Assembly: GCF_018687715.1 (NCBI RefSeq)
Contig: NC_056765.1
Span: 15,744,501-15,808,500 of the forward strand
Direction of reading: 5' to 3'
DNA: 64,000 bases
DNA from: Carya illinoinensis
Taxonomy: Eukaryota > Streptophyta > Magnoliopsida > Fagales > Juglandaceae
Shown here piece after piece: positions 9,488-18,355 of this stretch. Under the pieces are notes generated by a model. It worked only from the letters and a program-made list of their open reading frames with translations. It was not told the DNA's origin and ran no database searches. The translations under genes and the position numbers were made by a program. How positions within the stretch are numbered: position 1 is the stretch's first letter; each line of letters begins with the position of its first letter.

Positions 9488-9952
9488 TCATTCCTTGTAG
9501 GCCATCAAAAGTCCCAAAGAATATTGAATTCCCTCATTAGATCTAGGAGCATTCTTATCACCCTCATCCAAATTAACATGTATTTCATCATCCTCTTTAA
9601 GATCAGAATCCAAATAAAAAAGGTGAAAAACATTATTCAAAGTTTTGTTCCGACAATGATTTCCCCCAATCTCCTCTCTCTTTCCTCTATCAAAGGGCCA
9701 CAAGCCATATTCTTCTATCAAATGATGTTCTTCAAATTTTAGTAGATTTATCTCATACCACCCAAGCATACCCTTGAATGACATTTCATTGAGCAACAGA
9801 GGTGCACTATCCCTTCCTACTAGCATTTGCAAGCACCTAAAATTTTTCCACTCTTTACTACTAGAGATTATAGGAGAAACACCAATTACTTCAAATTTCT
9901 CGAAAGTCTTTCCAACGTTGGTAAAATAATCTTGACAAATTTTCTCAACCAA
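9488..9952 (-). CDS. Unrecognised ORF in the gene-capturing element
   Basis: A 154-codon minus-strand frame downstream of the captured dynamin ORF, with codons for a mixed, acidic C-terminal half (residues ~115-135 rich in Asp/Glu). I do not recognise a family. Position within the element suggests either further captured host sequence or degenerate element sequence. No signal peptide or membrane segment is obvious. Confidence 0.35.
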   Translation of the reverse strand: MVEKICQDYFTNVGKTFEKFEVIGVSPIISSSKEWKNFRCLQMLVGRDSAPLLLNEMSFKGMLGWYEINLLKFEEHHLIEEYGLWPFDRGKREEIGGNHCRNKTLNNVFHLFYLDSDLKEDDEIHVNLDEGDKNAPRSNEGIQYSLGLLMAYKE

Positions 9953-9985
9953 CCTATAATATTCATGGAGATACCAATTGAGATT

Positions 9986-10813
9986 TTAAATAGAAATAGG
10001 TACCAACATATTCATGGAGCTTCTCCTCTGTACCTCACCATAATTACCAAGAATATTGTCATCGCCGAATAAGCCTATGAACAGTCTGTAAATGATCAGA
10101 CCTCTCAGATTTGCAACATGGAAGTGGACGATAGTGTTGGGGTCTTCTGCAACCCTCTCATCCCTCAGAATCACTCTCAGTATCTCAATCACTTCAACTA
10201 CCAAAGCTTTATTCCTTTTCCATGCAGTGCTTGTGGCCTGGACTGATGCATCGAAAGGGAACCATGACCTTGAATTACTTACATTGCTAGAACCTATGTT
10301 GGCCCAACTTAGAACACTTCGGCCATAGATCTCATTTGGCTTCCTCTTTGTCAGCCTTAACTGCAGCACGAGCGGTCTTCCAGTGGAGCTTTCCCATCCC
10401 CTGAGTTGGAAATCACGGTCGCAGGACTTGCCGTTGCTTTGGCTCCCGAGCTGCATAAAGGTGTCCTGTAGCTTGTTGACTATGGGAATTACCAAGTGGA
10501 AGGGAATTTCTCGGTAGACATTGTTGCTACTTCCAGTTACAAAAATCCTAGCGAGGTCGTCGAGTGTTTCGAGCAACTTCAGGTAGCTCACAGCTCCTAC
10601 AATGGCAGCGTGGACCACCTCCTTCGCAACACTTGGAATCGGCGATGATGGAGGTTGAGAATGGAGTGTGTCGAAGATGGAATGAGAGTTTTTGGGATGT
10701 TGGGGTCTCTGATATGTGATTGAATTGATGGGGAAGTGCCAGGCGAGAGTTAGGTTGAATGACTGGGGGAAAATGACAAGAAACAAGGGTGCCGAAAGGG
10801 AAATGAGGGGCAA
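9986..10813 (-). pseudogene. Chimeric captured-gene ORF: dynamin-related fragment plus EXO70-like fragments
   Basis: 275 codons. Residues ~105-158 (about 10340-10501) match the N-terminal GTPase region of a plant dynamin-related protein of DRP3 type: IPIVNKLQDTFMQLGSQS, the GKS of the P-loop, then RDF and RPLVLQLRLTKRK. The ~15 residues between GSQS and the second GSQSS of the P-loop region are missing. Residues ~205-262 (EVIEIL, EDP, HVANL, LFGDDNIL, GEVQ) and less clearly ~68-92 resemble the C-terminal helices of EXO70 exocyst subunits; that assignment is tentative. The lack of a complete GTPase domain means no dynamin activity. The fragments are on the element's coding strand, as expected if acquired through an RNA intermediate. 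Confidence 0.6.
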
Positions 10814-11291
10814 AACCAGAAAGTGAAAATGATTTGTTGATAATGTTTGAAAATGGAGGGTAAAACTGTATTCTTAGGAAGGGTTTTTGTGGTGTGGGCA
10901 AGAAGTCGACACCCCCACCGGGATCAAACTTCCATCTGATGGCTAGGCCTTCTCTTCTTACCGTTAGTGAGTGTTTGTTGCTAGGGACGATTGACAGATA
11001 CGAGGGAAAGGGAAAATAATTTCTGAGAGGAAGATTTGAGAATGTAGGAAATGGTGTTTGGTTTCTAATAGGATTTATGGCAATATCAGAAAGAGTAAGG
11101 TGAGCGGAATTGACCACCTCTTTTTCTTCCATTGGTGCTGTGTATTTTTCCTCTTCTTGCAGAGCATAGATTTGGTTTTTCAGATTTGAGAATTCTTCAT
11201 TGAAGTTATTTCTAAAGTATTCAAGGTTGTTCTCCATATCTTTGAATGTTTGTGAAATAACTTCAAAATGTTGTTGCGATTGCTCAATCAT
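10548..11291 (-). CDS. Coiled-coil ORF at the start of the gene-capturing element
   Basis: 247 codons, starting about 75 bases after the primer-like site. Residues 1-50 form a heptad-like, charged helix (FKDMENNLEYFRNNFNEEF then LKNQIYALQEEE), consistent with a coiled coil and perhaps a residual gag-like N-terminus. The rest is Pro/Ser/Phe-rich and unrecognised. It overlaps the following captured-gene ORF by 266 bases in another frame. The element at 13114-16020 has the same layout. No nucleic-acid-binding knuckle is present. Confidence 0.45.
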   Translation of the reverse strand: MIEQSQQHFEVISQTFKDMENNLEYFRNNFNEEFSNLKNQIYALQEEEKYTAPMEEKEVVNSAHLTLSDIAINPIRNQTPFPTFSNLPLRNYFPFPSYLSIVPSNKHSLTVRREGLAIRWKFDPGGGVDFLPTPQKPFLRIQFYPPFSNIINKSFSLSGFAPHFPFGTLVSCHFPPVIQPNSRLALPHQFNHISETPTSQKLSFHLRHTPFSTSIIADSKCCEGGGPRCHCRSCELPEVARNTRRPR

Positions 11292-11365
11292 CTATTTAAT
11301 GTTGAGTAATGATGAGATAATCTTTCATTTTCATAGATTGATGAAGTAGCTGCCAAGGAAAGACT

Positions 11366-11379
11366 GGCTTTGGATACCA
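11366..11379 (-). other. Primer-binding-like site of the gene-capturing element
   Basis: Minus strand reads TGGTATCCAAAGCC next to the LTR end. It resembles the initiator tRNA-Met complement TGGTATCAGAGC with two mismatches. Confidence 0.6.
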
Positions 11380-11381
11380 CT

Positions 11382-11766
11382 TGTAAGACACCTAATAGGT
11401 AGTGTTTGGATTACTAGGAAATATGAAAGAAAATGTAAGAAAATTGGTCAGATTTGAGGTTGACCTAGCCTCCAAGAGAAAAGAGAACTGGAAAATATTT
11501 TCATTAATGATTCTCGATACCTTTCCTTAGAGCTCTTGCTTCTTACATATAGTCTGTAGATTTCCACCCACCTATCGGCCTATACTAATAACATAATACA
11601 ATCGAAATGATAACTGCACTAAGGGCCTAAGCCCATTAACTATTACAACCAAAACGTCCAGTAAAATAGTCTAAGGCCTAACACACAAGGGTTAAAAGAA
11701 GTAAAATGATAAATAATAAATGCAGTCCATGGCTTGGATTAGGCCCACATTACTCGGTTTGTTACA
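11382..11766 (-). repeat. Right LTR of the gene-capturing element
   Basis: 385 bp, TGTAAGACA...TTTGTTACA, with a short inverted end TGTAA/TTACA. This is the 5' LTR in element sense and the intact counterpart of 1-361 plus 8694-8709. Confidence 0.9.
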
Positions 11767-13113
11767 GTCGTCTTGTGAAGATGAATGTGGTGTGTTTAAT
11801 TGATGCTGCATTTGTTTTACCCTAGAATGATTTTCATAAATAATTTTTTTTAAGTTTTTTCAATGTCTGGACAGTAGTACCTTAGAAAAAGCCATTCATG
11901 AAAATCGATTTAAATGACTGATTTTCGTATGCCAATATCGTTTCAGATATTTATGTTTTGCGTTTTTCTCTCTTTATAGTTAAATGGGATGGCTTTGGCC
12001 TCATATGCTAGGGTTGTTAATACACATATATATACATCGGTGTATATAAGGGGGTGAAAAGTTTCGAAAAATCATGATTATGTGACATTCGATGAAACAA
12101 TGGGACATTCCAATTATATAGTTTTTTCTACATTGAAAAAAAGTTTAATTTGATGCACTAATATGCACAGCTTTTTAAAAAAATCAAAAAATAATTAAAA
12201 AAGGAAAGAAAAAAAAGAGCTGTCTAGCTAGTGACAGCAAACATCAAAAAATCATTTATTTTTCGGTTGAACAAATTACTGATTTTTTTACGTAAATAAT
12301 TTGTTTTGCTAGTACTAGATCACTGGAAGGAAAAAAAATAAAAAAATCCATTTCGCTGGATATCAAGCTTCTTTTCTTTTTCATCTCAACTTTCTCGATC
12401 GATCGACATTTGGTTAGCTTGTTAGCCCTAGCTAATTAATGAGTCATGATCGGGATTAAATTGCAAATCTCGACATGCATGATCAGGTGTCTGTTTTTTG
12501 TTTGCTTGTATTTTCTGTTGTTAAGGTTTTTCTTCCACCACAAACGACGGTAAATAAGTTTTGAAAGAGGCCGTAGTAGTACTTGTTCTCGTTCGAAATA
12601 AAACATATATCCCACTGTTATTTTATGAAAAATTGATAATGGGTCGATTTATCTTATGATAAATTGAAATAAAAACAAGGAAAAATATTTTTGACCTCCT
12701 CAAAAAATTTAAAATACCTCTTGGCCGGAGTTTCTCAAAAAATATAAAATGTACATTCATGATCTGGTTCCACCTAAATTCTTTAGTCCCCATAAAAATA
12801 TGAAGAAAAAAGTATCTTGATTTTTCCAAAATCCAAAATTCTTGTCTCCAAAACCTAGAAATTAAGAAATATTACACAACACATTTTTTTTTTATTACAC
12901 AACACACTTAATTAAAAAAAATTAAAAAGAAAAAAAAAACACTCAAAATCATGAGGCCATAAAAATCTATAAATCTGGGATATAAGTTTAGAAAACTTCA
13001 AGATTTTGGCCTCTAAAATATGAATAATCTGATCTGTTTATATATAAATATATATATATATATATTTGAATTTTTTTTTCCTTTTTAAATCCTTAACATT
13101 TGCATGCATATTC
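11767..13113. other. AT-rich intergenic DNA, no gene seen
   Basis: Homopolymer A/T runs, a TATATA stretch near 13043-13065, and no ORF with recognisable content. The last ~48 bases (TTTGCATGCATATTC end) are similar to 16102-16147 beyond the next element. TSD copy TATTC occupies 13109-13113. Confidence 0.6.
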
Positions 13114-13543
13114 TGTCAGGAAATTGGGGTGTGATGAGCGAGGTCAACCATGAGCAAAGAATGAAGGGGTGAAGACAACAAAAAGGATCGGGACGCTATG
13201 CTATGGAGTTTTACTTTTATTGAAGCTTTGCATTTTATCCTTGCTGGTTGTTAGTCTATCCCACGTGTCCTGTAGCACGACAGTGTTAGCAGTGGAGTCT
13301 GTTGGAGGGTTGTTATCGATTTTGTATATTCATATGAATAGGAGAGGAAAGAAAGAGGGAAGGGGATTCTGAATTGTAATCTTTGGAGCTTTCCTTGGGA
13401 GGTTTAGGAATTGCCTCGAATGAATTCCTAGAGTGATGAATGTATGGACATATAAATTTCAATAAATAAGATTCAACCCATTTCCTTTGCAATTGTCATC
13501 TTTTTTTACAATCCTGCTTCGTAATTTACCGAGGTCCATAACA
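13114..13543 (+). repeat. 5' LTR of the small gene-capturing element
   Basis: TGTCAGGA...CCATAACA, 430 bp. A 67-codon frame (13169-13372) recurs in the 3' LTR because the LTRs are copies; I do not call it a gene. Confidence 0.92.
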
Positions 13544-13545
13544 AA

Positions 13546-13559
13546 TGGTATCAAGAGCC
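13546..13559 (+). other. Primer binding site
   Basis: TGGTATCAAGAGCC two bases after the LTR, an initiator tRNA-Met-type site with one extra A. Confidence 0.8.
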
Positions 13560-13571
13560 TTTCGATCCTAA

Positions 13572-14201
13572 ATGGCTGAGTATACAAGATCTACACAACA
13601 AGAAAACATGTTTTTAATGGAAAAGATTTTGGATATAGTGCTGGAGATGAAAGAAATAGTAAACGGAATTAAGCAAAATTGCAAGAGCATGCAAGAATCT
13701 CTCGTGGAGTGGCAAGACCATGAGGACGATGAACACTTGGCAGCTACGGATTCAAACATACAATCGGTAGTGCATGAAGAAAAGGGAACAAAGGATGAAG
13801 ATGAAGTCCCAGAGAATGGCGTAGAAATAGCAGCAGCGGGGGAGAAGAGTGTGGCGGTTTACACAGAAGTTACACCCAAAGAAATACCTACTTCATCGGT
13901 TCTTAGAAATCCCATCTTATTTTCTCAACTCTTAGATTCTCCTCTCAGTGTTTTGCTTGCCTCCATTAACTCGCCGTCTGATATTGATCTCATGAAAACG
14001 GAGCACTTAATCTCCGAGATGCACCTCATCAACAGCGTTGAAGATTCCAAAAGGCTGATTGATCGTAGATGCAGTGATGTTTTCATACGCCTCATATGGC
14101 ATCCCCCATGGGAGACCCACGCCTCGAGTGGCCTCCTCTCACCATTGAGAATTTTTTGGACCAAAAGGAGCCCCTCGACAAGGCATATTCCATCCAATTG
14201 A
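13572..14201 (+). CDS. Coiled-coil/acidic ORF A of the small gene-capturing element
   Basis: 209 codons from an ATG 12 bases after the primer site. Residues ~8-50 are a helix with heptad-like spacing ([20 protein letters not shown] then [14 protein letters not shown]). Residues 50-100 are acidic. The remainder is unrecognised. It overlaps ORF B (14096-15649) by 106 bases in a different frame (B is -1 relative to A), so either a frameshift, internal initiation or a past indel links them. The position corresponds to gag, but no capsid or zinc knuckle is recognisable. Confidence 0.5.
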   Translation: MAEYTRSTQQENMFLMEKILDIVLEMKEIVNGIKQNCKSMQESLVEWQDHEDDEHLAATDSNIQSVVHEEKGTKDEDEVPENGVEIAAAGEKSVAVYTEVTPKEIPTSSVLRNPILFSQLLDSPLSVLLASINSPSDIDLMKTEHLISEMHLINSVEDSKRLIDRRCSDVFIRLIWHPPWETHASSGLLSPLRIFWTKRSPSTRHIPSN

Positions 14202-15649
14202 TGAATTTCGGCATCTGCACATCCTTGAGTGGCCTACTCTCACATCGCAAGCCTACTTTCCATCGAGCCTTCACAGCCAAGGTTTGGGAAATGGAGTTTG
14301 TGGAGCACAACTTAAATTTGACAGTGAGGCACCAAGGTGAGTTTGATCTTCAACTGGAAAAGATGAACGTGTACTACAAAACCACTGTGAACCTAATCGA
14401 GCTCACCATGAGCATTAGTGGTGTCCTACCGTGTTTGATAATTGGGTTAGTGGCGTATTCAGTCCTTATTGTGGTGTTTGCAAGGCAAGGGGAAGATACC
14501 GAGAATTGGACTGTGATTGAGATATTAACTAGTGTCCTTGTAAATGTAGGGGATTGTATAATGCTTGTTTGGCATCATGGATCAGCATTCCAGTCGCATA
14601 AATGTGCCTTACGTCGTCGTCGAAGTACCTTGTTGGTTCCTGGAGAGGCTTTATTACATCAGCAATATGATCCTAAGACTGCTGAAATTCTTGGCAAGAG
14701 TCAAACGTACAATCACCTTTATGGAGGGCATAGCAAAGGCCATTTTCAGGGACTCTACAAAGTAGTTCACTTTGAATTGACATCTAAAAGATGCTTTTCT
14801 TGGGATAGAGAATGCAGGAGCTTCCATTTCTCCTTCAAAGATGATTTGTTTATTAGTCTCACAACGACGTCACGTGCTTTGTTTCCTTGCATTGCCATGC
14901 AAATGGCGTCCAATGAATCCACCAGAATATGTAGTTACTGTGACAGAGCTATTCCATCTTCAAATATTGATATGCATTATGCCCATTGCTTCTGCAAACT
15001 AGAAAGATGTAAGAATTGTCGTGACATGACTCCAAGGAAATTTCCTGAGGAATACTTCTTAACATCCATGCTCCGGTATCCTGTTCACAGTGTAGTGAGA
15101 CAATGGAACGTGAAATGTTATGAAACCACAAAGATGAAAATTGCACACAGATTTCAAGAGATTTCAGTTGGAAATTCTGCTCTTGTGTGGTACAACATGG
15201 TTGAACAAGGTCTTGTTAAAGAACAAGTGTTTTCATTCCGGCTCAACGGTAAAGCAGAGGAGGAAGAGGAGGGTGAAATTGTCCTTGGTGGTGTAGATCG
15301 CAATCATTACAAGCGCAAGCTCACATATGTTCCTGTGACAAGCAAGGGTTATTGGCAGTTTGGGTATAATTCTTTCTTATTTGGGAATCATTTGCTTGTC
15401 CACCTAAGGCTAGCTTTGGGGATTGCTAGACGATTTTTGTGCAGCTACAACACCTGGTATGATCCAGAGTATGGGAAAATGGTTGACATGACTTGCTACA
15501 CTATAGATGTTAATTCGCAAGCCATGGTAGAAATAAAGTTTCTATTAGTGCTCTTAATCTTGAGGACAAGATTCTTTAACGGGGGGAGAATGTCAGGAGC
15601 TTGGGGTGTGATGAGCGAGGTCAACCATGAGCAAAGAATGAAGGGGTGA
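14096..15649 (+). CDS. 517-codon chimeric ORF B of captured gene fragments
   Basis: An open frame that runs through the interior and into the 3' LTR. Residues ~80-94 ([16 protein letters not shown]) match a beta-tubulin block. Residues ~108-128 are a predicted membrane segment of unknown origin. Residues ~271-323 match the N-terminus of a plant TRAF-type zinc-finger-related protein ([20 protein letters not shown], then the CKNC pair). Residues ~350-421 match a phytepsin-type (A1) aspartic protease ([20 protein letters not shown], then GEIVLGGVD and [12 protein letters not shown]) but lack both catalytic Asp motifs. Intervening stretches and ~430-480 are unrecognised. The fragments are exonic and all in sense, so capture from spliced transcripts is likely. 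The last ~20 codons are LTR sequence. Confidence 0.7.
   Translation: MASPMGDPRLEWPPLTIENFLDQKEPLDKAYSIQLMNFGICTSLSGLLSHRKPTFHRAFTAKVWEMEFVEHNLNLTVRHQGEFDLQLEKMNVYYKTTVNLIELTMSISGVLPCLIIGLVAYSVLIVVFARQGEDTENWTVIEILTSVLVNVGDCIMLVWHHGSAFQSHKCALRRRRSTLLVPGEALLHQQYDPKTAEILGKSQTYNHLYGGHSKGHFQGLYKVVHFELTSKRCFSWDRECRSFHFSFKDDLFISLTTTSRALFPCIAMQMASNESTRICSYCDRAIPSSNIDMHYAHCFCKLERCKNCRDMTPRKFPEEYFLTSMLRYPVHSVVRQWNVKCYETTKMKIAHRFQEISVGNSALVWYNMVEQGLVKEQVFSFRLNGKAEEEEEGEIVLGGVDRNHYKRKLTYVPVTSKGYWQFGYNSFLFGNHLLVHLRLALGIARRFLCSYNTWYDPEYGKMVDMTCYTIDVNSQAMVEIKFLLVLLILRTRFFNGGRMSGAWGVMSEVNHEQRMKG
15578..15590 (+). other. Polypurine tract
   Basis: AACGGGGGGAGAA directly before the 3' LTR, preceded by CTTGAGGACAAGATTC. 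Confidence 0.88.
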
Positions 15650-16020
15650 AGACAACAAAAACGATGGGGACGCTATGCTGTGGAGTTTTACTTTTATTGA
15701 AGCTTTGCGTTTTATCCTTGCTGGTTGTTAGTCTATCCCACGTGTCCTGTAGCACGACAGTGTTAGCAGTGGAGTCTGTTGGAAGGTTGTTATCGATTTT
15801 GTATATTCATATGAATAGGAGAGGAAAGAAAGAGGGAAGGGGATTCTGAATTGTAATCTCTGGAACTTTCCTTGGGAGGTTCAGGAATTGCCTCGAATGA
15901 ATTCCTAGAGTGATGAATGTATGGACATATAAATTTCAGTAAATAAGATTCAACCCATTTCCTTTGCAATTGTCATCTTCTTTTACAATCCTGCTTCGTA
16001 ATTTACCGAGGTCCATAACA
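15591..16020 (+). repeat. 3' LTR of the small gene-capturing element
   Basis: TGTCAGGA...CCATAACA, 430 bp, same length as the 5' LTR. Confidence 0.92.
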
Positions 16021-16025
16021 TATTC

Positions 16026-17278
16026 CTATATAGATTTGATTTTTTATTTTCAAAGAACTGATCTAATAGTTTTCGATCAATTTTTTAAAAGTGAGATCTT
16101 TTTTTTTTTTTTCCTTTTTAGATCCTTTATATTTGCATGCATATTCCTATAGATTCCTCTTCTAAATTTCTTAACTCGGTTTTTTCGCTTACCTCATCAA
16201 AATAAATAAATACATAAATAAAGTTAAATGCTATGATCGATGCAATCTTTTATTTTATTCAAATTTAAAAATCTAATATGCTCAACTATCTCGTTCTTTT
16301 GGACGTAGTAGGTGTTACATATAATATTAAATCAAGGATTTAATTTATTTATTATCATGATTTGATTTCTTAATTAGCAAATCAAGTGATGTGATTTTCA
16401 TTATGATGAAAATATTTACCTTACATCATCATCTCCATGTAATTTCCTTATAAATATGGAAAATATTTTATATTCAATCACAATTTAGAGTAAACAAGAT
16501 GAAATCATGAAAGTTTTTTCTCTCCCATTAAAGTTTCATTAAAGATTTCACTAGTTTAGTAAGAAGTAGTAATTAAGCTGTCTCGTATATCCACATCTGA
16601 CCTTATTGAGTTATCTGATGATGACTCAGGTAATGATCAGGATGACCGTTAAGAAGCCTGTAAAAATCTCTATATGGAGTTTATTTAAATTAAACTGGCA
16701 AAATAAAAAGTTCTTTAAAAAACTCAAGGTTAAGCATGATGAAAATGACGAATTGGTAATTAGCTAGAGTTATTCTCATGTTGTTGGTAATAATTTGAAA
16801 TTTGAAATTGGAAATGTGAGATTTCTGTTTAAAAACTTCAACATAAGAAAAATTCTTTGGTTTCTAGATTTTCTGATACATCTCTAATTGTTTCCTTGAA
16901 ATTTTTCAATTCCACATTGATTGAAAAAAAAAATAATTCACTTGCGTGCGAAGAAATTATTTGAGACTAAAAATCATTGAATAAATTCTTTAGCGATACA
17001 TGCACTTGATAATTAAATTATGGTCTTAGTAGTGTAACTAGGTGTTCTTCCATATATATCTTTTTCTTCTGGTGTAAAGACGGATCCTAATTAATGAAAG
17101 CTTGAATTGATAACAAGATTGGCCATGTTTGACCGAATTTGTTTTGTTAATATCCTAAGGACATATAAGACTATATTTCTTTTCAAGGAATGGACGCGTT
17201 GGGATGGATGGTCAAGAATTTGTATATTTTGACTTGGTTGCATAATTTAGAGAAACTTGGTTTTCAAAGGTACTAAGC
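16026..17278. other. AT-rich intergenic DNA, no gene seen
   Basis: No recognisable coding sequence. 16102-16147 resembles the left flank of the preceding element (near 13068-13113), showing that it landed in or beside a local duplication. 16430-16570 looks like it could be an old LTR piece (TATAAATATGG near 16451) but no partner is visible. Confidence 0.5.
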
Positions 17279-17288
17279 GGTGCATCTT
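17279..17288. repeat. Target site duplication GGTGCATCTT, left copy
   Basis: Identical to 18346-18355 at the other end of the non-LTR element. Confidence 0.9.
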
Positions 17289-18345
17289 TTTTTTTTTTTT
17301 TTTGAAAGTGAAACATAGTTTCATTCATCATAAAGGCGGACAATTACAACTTTTAACCTGCAAGATACAAGTCAAATTCTATCCTTTTTACGCACTTCAA
17401 TCCACAAATTTCTTTGCGACTGACATGGTCTTGTCCAACGACTCCAGACTAAAAGTCTGAGAGATAGGCCTCCAGACTACTGTCTGAGAGACTTAACTCT
17501 GTCTTAGACCACCGTCTAAGACAGCCCACACACCTCCCCCTCCCAAGGAGTGGAGTACTAAACTCTACGGACCCTCGGTCCTAGAGACTAAGTTTACTAC
17601 TGCCAACTAAAACAAACTAAAAAAAACTAAAAATACAACAAAAACACAACTTAAGCAGCTTGGGCCCAGCCCAAAACAAACGTACTGCCCAGCCCAAAAC
17701 AAAACCCGGCCCATTGGCCACTAGGTTTACATCGCTTCCTACAGCTGCTGCATCCTCTCGTGCGGCGCCTTGCCTCCAACCAGGTGCAGGGATTTACAGA
17801 GACACCACTTCTCCCCCAAGCTCACGACTCCAAAACTCTTCACGGACTACTCACGCCTCCGAAATACAAGTACTGTGCACGGCTCCAAGATCCTTTCCGT
17901 TGACTGAACCCTTCCGGATCCATGCATGCTCTCCAATCTCCAATCTCTGCTTTCCGGTATACGTCGACAGAGATAAGAACCAGGGCAACCCCTCTTCATT
18001 CCATCTCCATGCACTTCTCCGGCGATTCATCTACCTCTGACCAGCGCTAACTTGGATGCAGTGGGCCACCTCATCTTCATCTTCACCAGCTCAGGACGGA
18101 GCAGATCCTGCCTTCTTACGCCGCCCTGTGGCCTCGAGAACAACCGGCGTCTCTCCCTTAGCAAACATCTGAACCTCAGCCCCTAAAAGCCCTGCGCCAC
18201 ACCAGAAAAACTAAAAAGGAAAACTAAACAGAAGGGAAAGAAAACTAACGGAGGGAGGGAGGAGCCGAAGCTCCCACCTCCCTCCGAGGGGAGCTTTTCT
18301 TTTTGCTGGTTTTAGAGAGATGCGAGAGGTTCTCTCTCTAAAACG
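17289..18345 (-). mobile_element. 1.06 kb non-autonomous non-LTR retroelement
   Basis: A poly(T) run (poly(A) on the minus strand) begins right after the left TSD copy, and a 10-bp TSD GGTGCATCTT flanks the unit. These are the hallmarks of target-primed reverse transcription of a minus-strand element. No EN, RT or ORF1 is present; the longest frame (17660-18040, plus) is antisense and low-complexity. The poly(A)-proximal end carries three successive hairpins, the best a perfect 11-bp stem (17499-17509 with 17514-17524). The 5' end has a perfect 12-bp stem (18309-18320 with 18333-18344) and a GC-rich palindromic region (about 18250-18296). Its size exceeds tRNA-derived SINEs and I see no tRNA-like A/B box. 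Confidence 0.75.
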
Positions 18346-18355
18346 GGTGCATCTT
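18346..18355. repeat. Target site duplication GGTGCATCTT, right copy
   Basis: Matches 17279-17288. Confidence 0.9.

Larger units (their letters stand above)
1..11766 (-). mobile_element. Gene-capturing non-autonomous LTR retrotransposon (host of a nested chromovirus)
   Basis: The first 361 bases repeat at 11391-11758 as a direct repeat, and the remainder of the repeat lies at 8694-8709 beyond a nested element. The complete right copy runs from TGTAAGACA to TTTGTTACA, so these are LTRs with TG...CA ends; the left LTR begins about 9 bp before the window. A primer-binding-like site (11366-11379) and a polypurine tract (8710-8723) place the element on the minus strand. The internal region, about 2.7 kb, has no recognisable protease, RT or integrase. 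It has a coiled-coil ORF, an ORF with captured dynamin sequence and an unrecognised ORF. I infer a non-autonomous element mobilised by other retrotransposons, similar in concept to maize Bs1. The TSD cannot be checked because the left end is outside the window. Confidence 0.8.
13114..16020 (+). mobile_element. Small gene-capturing LTR retrotransposon
   Basis: Two 430-bp LTRs (13114-13543, 15591-16020), about 97% identical by my count (roughly 12 differences), flanked by a perfect 5-bp TSD TATTC (13109-13113, 16021-16025). Primer site TGGTATCAAGAGCC and a CTTGAGGACAAG...polypurine tail are present. The 2.05 kb interior has no protease, RT or integrase. Instead two overlapping ORFs hold fragments of at least three unrelated host genes. 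This is a complete, fairly recent non-autonomous insertion. Confidence 0.92.

Noticed and set aside
13169..13372. 67-codon ORF conserved at 13169 and 15646
   Set aside because: The two copies are the two LTRs of one young insertion, so conservation carries no coding evidence.
14396..14485. V-ATPase proteolipid fragment in the captured ORF B
   Set aside because: Only a loose ELxM...GLxxYxxLIxV resemblance over a hydrophobic stretch; not enough to name.
17660..18040. 126-codon plus-strand ORF rich in Ser/Pro/Thr
   Set aside because: Antisense to the non-LTR element and without family resemblance.
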